Shown here one piece after another: positions 34,506-46,218 of a stretch of 64,000 bases of DNA. This stretch comes from Protopterus annectens (lineage: Eukaryota; Chordata; Ceratodontiformes; Protopteridae). The notes beneath the pieces were generated by a model. It was not told the DNA's origin. It did no database searches and saw only the letters and a list, made by a program, of their open reading frames with translations. The stretch lies in assembly GCF_019279795.1 (NCBI RefSeq), contig NC_056750.1, forward strand, positions 824,272,312-824,336,311, given 5' to 3'. The stretch's first letter is position 1; the number at the start of each line of letters is the position of its first letter. A program made the translations under genes and the position numbers.

Positions 34506-35139
34506 TTCGCAGTTACTGGCATTTTGTTGCAACAAAAATACATTACAATAACTCTGTTTACAGGCTGGACTTAGGTGAAATTGTACCCTAGGTATTGCCT
34601 ACTGTTTCAGCACCCCCCCCCCACACACACGCACATATCTTTCATTGCTCCCCTCTGTTTTTCCCCCATCTTGGGCTCCCCATAGCATGCACATTACCAT
34701 CTCTTCCCTTTGAACAAGACCTGCTGCCATTCAGCACTTACTAAGGCTGTGCTGTTTAACACTAGATCACTACAGAAGGAGTTGTACTTTGCCTCTTAAT
34801 TACTCTATACAATCATTCCTATAGTTATCACAGAGACCTGGCTGTATAACATTCATTCTGCCAGGTCTCTGGGTTACTTTCTAGGGCAGTGTCAGCTGGG
34901 GAGAAACTATTTGTTATACTGCAGTGCTTGATTTGAGCCCTGTGAATTCTGCTAGCATCAAGACTTTTGAGTATTCTGAGGAAGTAGTGAATTGTTGATG
35001 TCTCTTTGTGTACCATCCACCTAGTTACATAGGGGCATTTCTGTGGGAGTTAATGGGATTCCTCATTGAGCTACAGGAGAATCCTAAAATGGCATTTCTT
35101 GGCAGATTTTAATTACTGGATTAAAATCAGGACCTCACG
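34506..35139. other. Unassigned sequence
   Basis: No gene or recognised repeat. A short C-run and CA-rich patch lies at 34,610-34,632. Confidence 0.55.
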
Positions 35140-35601
35140 GTCTTGAAACTTTTTTTTTTTTTTTTTTTTTTAATTTTTGGATCTCGTGGTAGAGTCCCTG
35201 CCCCCAGTACTCCATGTCCACACTGGGTGTACAAGCCACCTTCATAGCCCCACATCATTCCAATATTTGTCAGGGCTATTCATTGATCCTAAGGGTATTC
35301 TGGGCTTAGCTGGCTGTGCTTCCATCTGGGGAAGGGGTTATTTTTATATGCCCTGCCCTCTTTCCTTTTCCCTACCTCTCCATACTCATTGACTAGACAT
35401 TGTCCAAGGGTAAGTCCCCCATAGACCAGCCCTCCTTTTAGGGAATGCTGTTAATGAACACCCTCCTTCCTAGGATGGGCACACCCATCTGCCCCTGCTG
35501 CCACTTCAATCACCTGTGCAGCTAATCTAATCTAGGTCGTCTGCGAGGTAGTTAGGTCTTTATCTTTCAACACAATCATAGTGCTCAGTCTTGAAACTTT
35601 T
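35140..35601 (-). mobile_element. Unrecognised poly(A) retroposon with 14-bp target duplication
   Basis: GTCTTGAAACTTTT occurs at 35,140-35,153 and again at 35,588-35,601, flanking about 434 bp. The left edge is a run of more than 20 T, i.e. a poly(A) tail read on the minus strand. A perfect direct repeat plus poly(A) shows LINE-mediated retrotransposition. The body has no clear A/B boxes and no open frame of note. It may be a SINE of unknown head, a processed RNA copy or a truncated pseudogene. Confidence 0.75.
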
Positions 35602-36415
35602 TATTGGTTTTGAAAGCTTTATCTTTGATACTGTTTTGACTTGATGCTCCAACTCAGCCTAGAAAGCAGAGACTTGGTGATAGAACTGTCTCTTAGACAA
35701 ACCTTTAAGCCTTCCATTAAATGGTAGGGTTTCCATGAATTATGCCACCTGATAAAGAGTTGGTTTGCTGTAGTTATTTATACAATATTGACACTAGTGT
35801 GTTCATGTACTGACTGGGAATAGTGCAGAAAATCCAGATACACTGGTTACGGCCTAAATTCCATCCATTGAGTGGTGCTCTGAATGCTTTTACATCAAGT
35901 CTGTGATGTACCATGAATGACTGTTTGACCATTTTAAGTGGGGGATGTGGTGAATGAGATGTGGGTTTATTACCAATGGAGGAAGAAACGTCTGCCTGAG
36001 GGCAAACTAAACAGAAATGTTATATAAAAAGGTACATTTGTCTGCTGAGATTTCTGATGAATCTAGAAGTTTCATTCTACCTTTTAAATGCTGGACCTGC
36101 TGTATAACTCATCCTGCTTTGCCACTCATAGTGTTTTATTCATCTATCAGCATAGCCTGTGTTACCATTTATAGAAAGCTGCATCCCTTTTTTTACAGGT
36201 AAGGTGGTCAAAATCAGGTTGTATACCCACGGTTCACTGTGATGTGCCTAGGGCTCCTGGCCCTGTCATTTGCTGACCAGAATTCTGTTATGATGTATAA
36301 GGTATGGGTCCTCGGCTTCATCTCTGGACTCTGCATGCAGTCAAACAGATTTTAGTCCAACTAAACTTGTAAAGGCTTGTCTAGATTCAGCTGGATGAGT
36401 TATTTTTCATATGGG
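35602..36415. other. Unassigned sequence
   Basis: No gene, RNA or repeat recognised. Frames are short and without motifs. Confidence 0.55.
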
Positions 36416-36970
36416 GGGGTGTCCTATCTCCATTAAAAAAGGCACTGCTTACTCCCTTTATGCTATGAATAATTACTGCCCAGTGTCCAACCTTCTTTAA
36501 TTTATTAGCTTATTCAGAAAGCAGTATATATGCATGCGCATTAATACTTATCATCTTGTTATCACGGTTACCCACATCAATCTAATTTTAAATTTTGAGT
36601 AGAGCAATGAGACAACTTTATTTAGGTTGTTAATGGCCTACTTGCATGACCTGAGAGCAAAGGTTATATTATATCTTGGTCCTTTCATGGCTGCTTTTGA
36701 CACAATGGATGATGGCATGCTGACTGAGTCCTTGGAACAACATAATGGTTTCTCTGGCACCATGCTTGACTGATTTAACTTTTACCTTTCAGGTTTCTCA
36801 CACCAGGTTGTTTCCATTTATATTCCTGACTGGTAATCACTTTCTGGAGTGTGGGGTGACACACACCCACTTCTAGAATCATTGTTGCTCATAGTTTTTT
36901 TATGTTGGCCCAAAAGGGAAGTCATTCAAAAGAGAGTTGTTTGCTGATGATATTCGCTGCACTGTGGAGC
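36416..36970 (+). pseudogene. Old L2-like LINE reverse transcriptase relic
   Basis: Conceptual translation in shifting frames gives decayed RT landmarks in the right order: an AQCPTFFNLL-like block, then LVLSWLLLTQWMMACL (degraded LDLSAAFDTVDHDIL), LAPCLTDLTFTFQVSHTR (degraded WFKSYLSGR), and ELFADDIRC (ADD box) at about 36,935-36,960. Many stops and shifts mark it as ancient and only partly preserved. It belongs to neither LINE family 1 nor 2. Confidence 0.55.
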
Positions 36971-38634
36971 TGATGCCAGTTTGCTGGTGCTGAAGAGTGT
37001 TTTGAACCAATTCTTTAGCGGATGGCCAAGTGTCAAATGAATGCCAGGCTTTTACTGGTTTGGCACCCACTAGCTTCTTGGTTGATATGCACGATGCTTT
37101 CTTCTCTGGCATACTGTGCTGCAGTATGCGTGACGATGTACTTTCTCTGGTATACTGTACTGCAGTCTGCATGATGTTGTACTGTCTGCTATTTACACTT
37201 GTGCACAGTATCTGTATGGATCTGTACTGCACTAGGTCCTGCTTAACATAGATGTAGCTACGTCACATTATAATTACTGCAGTCTGCATCTCTGCAACAC
37301 AGGGTTAAGGTTTATGGCATTAAAGTGTTATATTATGCCATGCCAAATCTGTAATGAGTCTCAGCTATGATTGTGTTTATTTAAATGAGAAAGAATTGCA
37401 TATTTTTCGTTTTCAAACTTAGTCATGTTAAAAATAAAACTGTCAAATTTCTAATCAACGATCCCATTTATTTGCCTTTCTCAGCTTATTTCACATTGAC
37501 TACACTGGTACTGTGTTGTCATTTTTATTAGTCATGTTAAAAGCAAGCATTTATTGCTTTTGTTGTGTCCAGTGTTTGAAATAATGTTGTTATCATTTTG
37601 TTTAGTAAATATAAAATGAGGTTTAGACACAAACTGTATTTTAAATGGTTTTGCAATGTTTATTTTAGAACTCATAAATGAAACATCCAGAAATGATAGG
37701 CTGTAATTTTCATTTTTACCAGTAAATACAGCTCAGATCATTCCTTTTTAAAATGCAGAAGCATATTGTCATGTCATAATTAATAGAGACTACTCCCAAG
37801 TTCCCATGGTCTTAAAAACATGCATGGTATTTTGTCTGAATGAAGGGAACAGATAGTCCATAAAACCTGAGAAAATCACCATATTATAAACAAAATGTGT
37901 TTAATTTCCTTTCTGAGAGAATGAATTAAAAGTGGCATCATTCACAATAATTAGTTGAATCTTTCCAAATTCAATATAAACTAGCCTCCGTTAAGGATTA
38001 TATATAAATTTCCTTGATAGAACAGAAAAAGAAACAGATCGTGTATCTTATAATGCAGCAAGCAAGTCAAGCAAAAATGAATGCAGCTCTTGTACGAGTT
38101 ACTTCTTTCCTTTTCAGTGTTCACAAACGTATGCTCTTCTGTAGTGACAGAGTGTGTCACGCCAATATCCTGGATCTGAAATTAGAAGAAAGTTTCAAGC
38201 ATTGTGCAGTAAAATCCAGAACAATCTTAGCAGAATCTTTTATTGGTTAAAAATATATGCTGAAAATTACATTTGAAGTAGCTGCATTATTTCCATAAAG
38301 AATTGCTAGAACTAGCACATTTCACCATGTTTATTAGCTGAGCAAATTATTGTTGACCTTGCTTATTAGATTATGCACAGACTGTCAAAGCCACTCACAT
38401 TGTTTCCTTTGCCATTGAAATGGCTCCCTACTGAAATGCCAGTACTTATAGTAATGAATTCCAAAATACCGAAGAAAAAACCAGACCAAAATAGAGGGGA
38501 AAAACAAATACTGGACATCTTTTTCTTCTTTAAATCTGGTTTTTGCAGGCTATCAAACCCCCATGCACCCCCAATGTGGAAGGCAAGCCCAACCCATAAC
38601 CCCTGGTTAATTATTTACAACAGTCTAGCAGGAC
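36971..38634. other. Unassigned AT-rich sequence
   Basis: No coding region or recognised repeat. The last 50 bp (TTATTTACAA, TCTAGCAGGA) match sequence at 44,104-44,150. Confidence 0.55.
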
Positions 38635-39654
38635 TGATAAGCCTTATCTGCAAGGCCATGGAGTGTATTATCATGGAACTTATAAACAAAGACATTGGCA
38701 ACCTTCAAACACTGGACCCCACCCAGTTTGGGTTTGTGAAGGGCCGATCTTGTCTCCTGAACCTGACTGACTTCTTCAAATCAATCTCCAGAGCCATGAA
38801 CAAGGGTAAGGTGGTCCACACAGCCTATCTAGACCTTGCCAAAGCCTTTGACACCATCCCCCACTCTGGAATCATAGATAAACTTACTAAGCTGGGCATT
38901 AATCCCTACGTCACCCAATGGAACCCACGCTGTAAAAGTAGCCGACTCCAAATCCAGCCCCAGACAAGTGACAAGTGGAGTACCTCAGGGTTCAGTCCTG
39001 GGACCACTCTTGTTTGGAATCTACTTCTCTGAAGTACAGGCCAACACTAAGGGACTCTGGCTAACAAAGTTCACAGATGACTGCAAACTGGGAACCATTA
39101 CTGAATCCCCAAATGCTGTGGATACTCTACAAAAGGGCCTTACAGAAGCAGATGTTTGGTGCCAGAGCCATGGGCTCAAGCTCAATGCCAAGAAATGTAT
39201 AGTCATCCCCTTTGGGAAAAAACATGTATCCGTGAATTACCATATAGGTGACAGTACACTAAACACCGAAAGTGTGATAAGAGACTTAGGGACACAGGTG
39301 GACAGTGGTCTCACCTTCGATAACCACATCGCCACAACAGTCAGGAAATCCTTCTATGTGGCACACCTCATCACTAAGGGCTTTTCATCCAGGAAAAAGG
39401 AGGTCATTGTCCCACAGTACTCATCCCTCATTAGACCCATTATAGAATACAACGCCCCATTTGGTATGTACCTCTCAAGACATCTGCAACAACTGGAAAG
39501 ACCACAGAAATACCTCACTAAAAGAATCACAGGCCTAAAGAAGATGCCCTACACTGACCACTTTAAAAAACACCAGCTATACTCTGTCGCATATTGTCTA
39601 TTCAGAGGCTATCTCTGCTTAACATACAAGGCCATGTCAAACCCAGAGCTGTAG
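38635..39654 (+). pseudogene. LINE ORF2 reverse transcriptase, copy B
   Basis: RT blocks LICKAMECIIMELINKDIG, LDPTQFGFVKGRSCLLNLTD and LDLAKAFDTIPHSGI are in one frame to about 38,930. A deletion there removes the WVANWLSDRTH region and shifts the frame. MTSGVPQGSVLGPLLFGIYF and LTKFTDDCKL follow, then QSHGLKLNAKKCIVIPFGK. The catalytic box is FTDD rather than FADD, a permissive position. The frame stops after SNPEL and the C-terminus decays before the 3' UTR. Confidence 0.9.
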
Positions 39655-40022
39655 GACATGCTACACTTAAAGAAATCCCAATCCCTCAGAGCCACACGCT
39701 CCAGGGATCTAAATCTTGTCATCACAATGAACAAAAATATGCTGGAGGGATAGCTTCCTAACCCAGAGACTCCCCAGACTCTGGAATAGATTGCCCATAC
39801 ATGTCAAACAGAGTGCCTCTTTGGCCCTCTTCAAAAGGAACCTTGACGATTGGATGGGAGAAAGGAAATTCACCCCGGTGATCACGTCAGTCGCCCTGCT
39901 AGACAGGTGTCCAGGGAAGTAAATATTGTGGGAAGAAATAGCCAGGGAATTGTTATGGCTAGGCTTGTATAGGCCCTAGGGCTGATAGCCTAGTACCAAC
40001 CTATAAACCTATGAACCTATGA
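38635..40022 (+). mobile_element. Family 1 CR1-like LINE, copy B (5' truncated)
   Basis: It starts in the RT region (CTGATAAGCCTTATCTGC, parallel to 20,600 in copy A) and ends with the family 3' UTR and octamer tail CCTATGAACCTATGAA. Endonuclease and ORF1 are absent. The flanks join without a long duplication. A related uninterrupted sequence at 44,104-44,157 shows what the site looked like before insertion. Confidence 0.9.
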
Positions 40023-40187
40023 ATGTCATTGAAAGAGTCTCTTCATATATACAAACTCCAAGATCTCTGTACCTCAGAATATTCTAAGAAATGGCAAAAT
40101 TGGAATTACTATAAGCACATCCATAGTTTTGAAATTGCAGGACTTGGCACTGCAAGTCATTCAGCAGTTCAAATGATAACGCATTGA

Positions 40188-40766
40188 AATAACAGAGGCG
40201 GTCTTTTTCTTAACGTATAGTAGCTAATAACAGAGGCGGTCTTTTTCTTAACGTATAGTAGCTAATAACAGAGGTGGTCTTTTTCTTAACGTATAGTAGC
40301 TAATAACAGAGGCGGTCTTTTTCTTAGCATTATAGTAGCTAATAACAGAGGTGGTCTTTTTCTTAACGTATAGTAGCTAATAACAGAGGCGGTCTTTTTC
40401 TTAACGTATAGTAGCTAATAACAGAGGCGGTCTTTTTCTTAACGTATAGTAGCTAATAACAGAGGCGGTCTTTTTCTTAACGTATAGTAGCTAATAACAG
40501 AGGCGGCCTTTTCTTAACGTATAGTAGCTAATAACAGAGGCGGTCTTTTTCTTAACGTATAGTAGCTAATAACAGAGGCGGTCTTTTTCTTAACGTATAG
40601 TAGCTAATAACAGAGGCGGTCTTTTTCTTAACGTATAGTAGCTAATAACAGAGGCGGTCTTTTTCTTAGCGATAGTAGCTAATAACAGAGGCGGTCTTTT
40701 TCTTAACGTATAGTAGCTAATAACAGAGGCGGTCTTTTTCTTAACGTATAGTAGCTAATAACAGAG
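40188..40766. repeat. 38-bp minisatellite (about 15 units)
   Basis: Tandem units run AACAGAGGCGGTCTTTTTC then TTAACGTATAGTAGCTAAT, with a strict 38-bp period (40,201 and 40,239). A few units vary (GGTGGTC, TTAGCATTATAG, TTAGCGATAG). The homogeneity suggests recent expansion. Confidence 0.95.
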
Positions 40767-41094
40767 TGCAGGATTTTGTATAGTTTGCTTTTGCATTTGA
40801 ACTTGAGTTGCACCTCATTTTCTTACAACGTAAATGTTTGTATGCATGCTTTAGCATTCCCATCTCAGGTCAGTACAGGCAATGCCAGTATGCAGTTCAA
40901 GGACGATGGTGTGCTATGCCTGAGGACTGTTATGGGAGCACAGAGAGCCATTATTTCATTCACTCATTCTCTAATTACCTGCTTAATGCAATAATGGATC
41001 ACACAGGATCAGAGTCTTTCCTGGCTCTTAATGGCCACAAGGCATAGAAGCTTGTATGAAGGGGTTGTCGTCCCATCACAGAGACAGAGACACA

Positions 41095-41120
41095 GAAACA
41101 GACACACACAGACACACACA

Positions 41121-41184
<64 letters not shown>

Positions 41185-41205
41185 TATGCGCATGCACATG
41201 CAAAA

Positions 41206-41254
<49 letters not shown>

Positions 41255-41400
41255 CAAAATCACACACACATGCAAACATACACACACACATGTGCGTGCG
41301 CACAAATGCGCACATGTGCAAAACATGCACACACGCATACACACATACACACATGCAAACATACACACACACATGCATACACATGTGCGCACATGCGCAG
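41095..41400. repeat. (CA)n microsatellite, compound
   Basis: Two long CA runs (about 41,101-41,180 and 41,206-41,252) are followed by CA/TG-rich degenerate sequence with ACATGCAAACATACAC-type units. The His/Thr-rich and Cys/Val-rich frames through it are artefacts. Confidence 0.97.
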
Positions 41401-41785
41401 TCTTTACATCTGTGGCCATTTCAGAGTAATACAAGTTCATTAGCAGCACATCTTTGGAGTGTAGAAGGAAACTGGAGCACCCAGGAAGAACCCATTGCAA
41501 ACACAGGGAGGATGCATCAACGCCACACAGAAAATGCTCCGACCATGAAATAAAAGGGAGAACCAAGTGCTACGAACATCAGTCTTCACTATTAGGCAAC
41601 ATGCCACTGTACCACAACATATGCAAAAGAGACACAGATGTGTAAGTGTGCAGTAATCCAGTCATGCAAGTGTTACCACAGTTCAGTGACAGCTGAATGA
41701 AACACAGTAAGCTAAGAGATGAAAAGACTGCATATTTCAGGGACTTCAATATTGTCCAGTCACCAAGATGACTTAATGACAAAAT

Positions 41786-42725
41786 GCAGCAGTGACACAG
41801 AGCATGGATAATAATGCCATAGTAATACAAGGGGTGTCTGTTGTGCAGACCGAAACAGTAGTGACACTGAGCATGGATAATAGTACCATAGTAATACAAG
41901 GGATGTCTATTTTGCCACAGAGCGTGGATAATAATACCATTGTAATACAAGGGATGTCTATTGTGCAGACTGAAGCAGTAGTGACACACAGCATGGATAA
42001 TAACACCATAGTAATACAAGGGATGTCTATTGTGCAGACTGAAGCAGCAGTGACACAGAGCATGGATAATAATACAATAGTAATGCAGGGGATGTCTATT
42101 GTGCAGAACGAATCAGCAGTGAAACAGAGCATGGATAATAATACAATAGTAATGCATGGGATGTCTATTGTGCAGACCAAAGCAGTAGTGACACAGAGCA
42201 TGGATAATAATACCATAGTAATACAAGAGATGTCTATTGTGCAGACTGAAGCAGCAGTGACACAGAGCATGGATAATAGTACCGTAGTAATACAAGGGAT
42301 GTCTATTGTGCAGACGGAAGCAGCAGTGACACAGAGCATGGATAATAGTACCATAGTAATACAAGGGATTTCTATTGTGCAGACTGAAGCAGCAGTGACA
42401 CAGAACATGGATAATAGTACCATAGAAATACAAGGGATGTCTGTTGTGCAGACCAAAGCAGTAGTGACACAGAGCATGGATAATAATACCATAGTAATAC
42501 AAGGGCTCTCTATTGTGCAGACTGAAGCAGCAATGACACAGAGCATGGATAATAATACCATAGTAATAAAAGGGATGTCTATTGTGCAGACCAAAGCAGC
42601 AGTGACACAGAGCATGGATAATAATACCACAGTAATACAAGGGATGTCTATTGTGCAGACTGAAGCAGCAGTGACACAGAGTATGAATAAAAATACCATA
42701 GTAATACAAGGGATATTTATTGCGC
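41786..42725. repeat. 69-bp minisatellite, open in one frame on both strands
   Basis: About 13-14 units of CAGAGCATGGATAATAATACC, TAGTAATACAAGGGATGTC and TATTGTGCAGACTGAAGCAG. The 69-bp period is a multiple of three, so a 330-codon plus-strand frame (23-residue unit with MDNNTIVIQGMSIVQTEA) and a 308-codon minus-strand frame stay open. One unit is shortened in frame. There is no start context, splice signal or known domain, so I call it a repeat and not a gene. Confidence 0.85.
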
Positions 42726-43625
42726 AGACTGACTGTCATCAGGCAAGGCTGAGTGCACTGTGTGACATGGACTGCCAAGAATGACTGACACAAGGCAACA
42801 CTGGGTACACTGTGTGGCATACAGTGCCAAGGAGGACTGGCACCAGGAAACATTGGGTACACTGTGTGACATACACTGCCAGGGAGGACTGGCATCAGAC
42901 AGCACTGTGTACACCAAGTGATATGTACTGCCAGAGAGGACTGGCACCAAACAACACTGGGTACACTGTGTGACATACAATGGAATACTGGCACCAGACA
43001 ACACTGCGGAAACTGAGGACATGCACTGTCAGGGACTACTGGTACCAGACAACACTGCTACACTGTGTGACATACACTGCCAGGGAGGACTGACACCAGA
43101 CAACACTGCTACACTATGTGATATGTACTGCCAGACAGGACCGGCAACAAACAATGCTGGGAACAACATGTGGCATACACTGCCAGGGAGTACTGACAAC
43201 AGACTGCACTGGGGAAACTGTAGACATACACTGCCATGGACTACTGGCACCGACAACACTGGGTACTCCATGTGATATACACTGCCAGGGAGTACTGGCA
43301 CCACACAACACTGGATACACTGTGTGACATACCCTGCTAGGAAGTACTGGCACCAGGCAAAATGGAGTATACCATGTGACATACACTACCAGGAAGTACT
43401 GACACCAGCCAGCATGACCATGTGACATTCACTGCCAGGGATGACTTGCAGAAGACAACACTGGGTACCCCATGTGACATACACTGCCAGGGAGTACTGA
43501 AATCAGACAACACTGGATACACTGTGTAATGTACTGCTACAGAGTCCTGACACCAGAGAGTATTGGGCACACTGTGTGACATGTGCTGGCACAGAAGACT
43601 GGCACCAGATAAACGTATAATAAGT
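42726..43625. repeat. 52-bp minisatellite (about 17 degenerate units)
   Basis: It follows the 69-bp array directly. Units contain GACATACACTGCCAGGGAGG, ACTGGCACCAGACAACACTG and GGTACACTGTGT, with a 52-53 bp period. It is more diverged than the neighbouring 69-bp array. GACTG-type sequence at the border (42,728-42,745) hints that the two arrays abut within a unit. Confidence 0.88.
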
Positions 43626-44550
43626 GACCATATAACACAAAGTTCTGACAGTACTATAAACTTTGGCAACAGGCAGTTTCCTAAGGACTTTAAAGGCACC
43701 ACTGGAATGCTACAGCTATCTGCCAGACAAATAGTGATGCAGTTTACTGCTGCCACTGTAGTACAAGTTATAGTTATCATCAATCTTTACTTTAATGTGC
43801 AGCTAAGTGCATCCATGCTGTGTCTAAGTCTCACAGCATTATCAGACTGCCTAAATGAAAACAACAACCTGAATGTAGACTGGTTGAATGCCGACTGGTA
43901 TACAAAATCCTTGTGGACATGAGGCACAAGTCTGTTAATCAAAAGGGTGACTATTCTACAAACAGTGAGGTACCATGTTAACAGTTATAGCTGTATCTGC
44001 ACTGTGTGAATCGATCACTCAGGCAGGAGAGAGCTGCACTTTAGAAGACAGTCTAAGAAATAGGTAACCACAGGGTATTGTTAGTTAGTCACTGTTGCAG
44101 AAGACTGCTGGAATTATTTACAATAATCTAGCAGGAATGTCACTGAAATAATCTCTTCGGTACTAAAATTTGATTCAGGGTCTCAGGAAGGGCACCAGAT
44201 CACACACCACCAACTGCCTTCATGGTTTATCATTGGCTGCACAAACTGACTCTTCTTAGGCTGTAGGGCAATGGTGTGTCAGTGTGTTATCTTATCAGCA
44301 GAACCATACCCATGGAATGCATTGATCAGGAGGTGTTTTGATGCTCCTATGAGAGTTTTGCATGCTACAGGAATTATCCTCCATTGTTTGAAATAAACTC
44401 CCTCCCATCTTGGTCATTGTTATCATTGCAAGACAGACCAGTAAACAAGCAGTGTTCAGTTTAAACCTCGGGGCCCATCCACACACTTAGTTCTAACCAG
44501 TCAAATATAGTTTTACAATAACCTGAGGCCCAGAGAGCAGCTACCCCATA
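43626..44550. other. Unassigned; contains the pre-insertion match to copy B
   Basis: No gene or repeat recognised, except 44,104-44,157, which resembles the sequence on both sides of LINE copy B joined together. Confidence 0.55.
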
Positions 44551-45412
44551 TAGTTTCATAGGTACTTACTGGGCTATTGAATTGTGAGTCTCTTAAGAAG
44601 CCTAGCTCTGCATTCCCAATGCAGTATTTGGCCTTTATATTTTGTGCACAAATAACCCAGAGACAGCCAGAAAAAGAATATGATGGGAGATTTACATATT
44701 GTCCCTATCTGTGAGTGACAAGGTTGCGAAACTGGGGGCAAATTTGTGGTTACCCAACCATTTGTCCAAATCAAATCGGGTAAGAAAAGTGCTTTGTTTA
44801 TATGGAGTGAAAGACGTTTCCACAGAAGGGGATCCCTACAACATGTTCTAGGTATGGAGCAGTGGAGATTGATAACTCTTCAGTAGGTGTTTTGTTCACC
44901 AGTGGACTTGAGAAAGTGCATTATGTCTAACAGTGTAGGGTCTGTTGAGGATCTATATGTGAGGCAGAGGTCACCTCTCAGTAGCCTGTATGATACCAAA
45001 AGGTAGGACAAGACTATGAGATAATCTGCATAGTTTTTATGGTTCAGGCCTTAGAGTTTCTTAATAAGAAAGCAATGTGGTTATTCTAGCTTTGACAAGT
45101 GTTTGGGAATGTACATAACAGTAAGGGCATTACATTCAATAATAGTCCAAATGAGTGTTGAATACAGAGGAATGATTGCATCCCTGACCTGGAAGTCATA
45201 CCTTTCTCTATAACCTGTGTAATGAAAAAAAACTTCTTAACAATAGTGTGTACATACCGATTAAAGGACAGTTTATTGTCAACATAAGTTGCACGATCCT
45301 TGACTATGGGATCAATTTTCAGGGTTGTGCTTCCAAGGGGAGTCATGCTTGCTGAAGGATACAATTATACATTTCTTGGCCTTTTATTTTAGTCCATGGT
45401 TTTGACACCAGC
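44551..45412 (-). pseudogene. Old family 1-like LINE 3' fragment (copy D)
   Basis: Minus-strand reading begins near 45,412 with a degraded SHGLK block and continues PLGSTTLKIDPIVKDRATYVDNKLSFNRYVH. This parallels NTKCMIRDLGTQVDSSLSFDSHI of copy C. VKKFFFITQVIEKGMTSR follows, matching VRKSFYMAHLIIKGFSSR. The left end has TTCATAGGTACTTACTGGGC, a decayed form of the family tail. It is far more diverged than copies A-C and so is an old relative. Confidence 0.75.
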
Positions 45413-45540
45413 TTTTTCTTAGCATTTGTATTTATTTATTTGTACTTGTTTATAGTATGTATTTCTTTCTATTTCCTTACCCAAACCCTCACCCATTTCT
45501 AGCCAGCCCAGTAGTACAACATACATGCAATTAGGGATGT

Positions 45541-45889
45541 GGTTTACACAATTCATTTTTATATAAGAAAATTCTGTGTTACTGTAACTTAGAATTGATC
45601 TAAAGATGTCTTATTGTAAAGGATTCTGTATTACCGTGACTTAGAATTGATTTGAAGATGTCTTATTATGAAAGGATTCTGTTACTGTAACATAGAACTG
45701 ATCTGAAAATGTCTTATTGTAAAAGGATTCTGCGTTACTGTAACTTAGAACTGATCTGTAGATATCTTATTGTAAAAGGATTTTGCGTTGTAACTTACAG
45801 TTGATCTGAAGATGCCTTATTGTAAAAGGACTCTGCATTACTTTAACTTAGAATTGATCTGAAGATGCTTTATTGTAAAAGGATTCTAT
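45541..45889. repeat. About 52-bp minisatellite, left part
   Basis: Six or seven units of AAGGATTCTGTGTTACTG, TAACTTAGAATTGATCTGAA and GATGTCTTATTGTAAA, with spacing of 51-53 bp. It is interrupted by a LINE and resumes for one unit at 48,068-48,115. Confidence 0.9.
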
Positions 45890-46218
45890 ATTTATTATTT
45901 TTTTTTTATTTTTATTTTATTTTACATTTGTTGACCGGGCTAGTCTAGCTGGATATATGTCCATTTTCAGTAGAGGCCCGGGGAGAAAACCTCCAAGCAA
46001 AAAAAAATGGGAAATCTAACAATGCACATAACTATGAGAAGTACAATACAGAGTTAGCACTCTGATAGAGAACAGTTATAAAATACATTTGTAAAACTAA
46101 ACACTTTTAGTGGAAATTAAACTAAACAATTCTACAACTCACAGTAGAAGGTATAAACAAGTCTTAAAAAAGGGAAAAGAATATATATATATATTTTTCT
46201 AAAATTCCTGAGTAAGAG

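Noticed and set aside
40188-40766. CRISPR array
   Set aside because: The 38-bp period is continuous with no unique spacers, and the genome is eukaryotic.
41031-41566. His/Thr-rich and Cys/Val-rich frames
   Set aside because: They are translations of a CA microsatellite.
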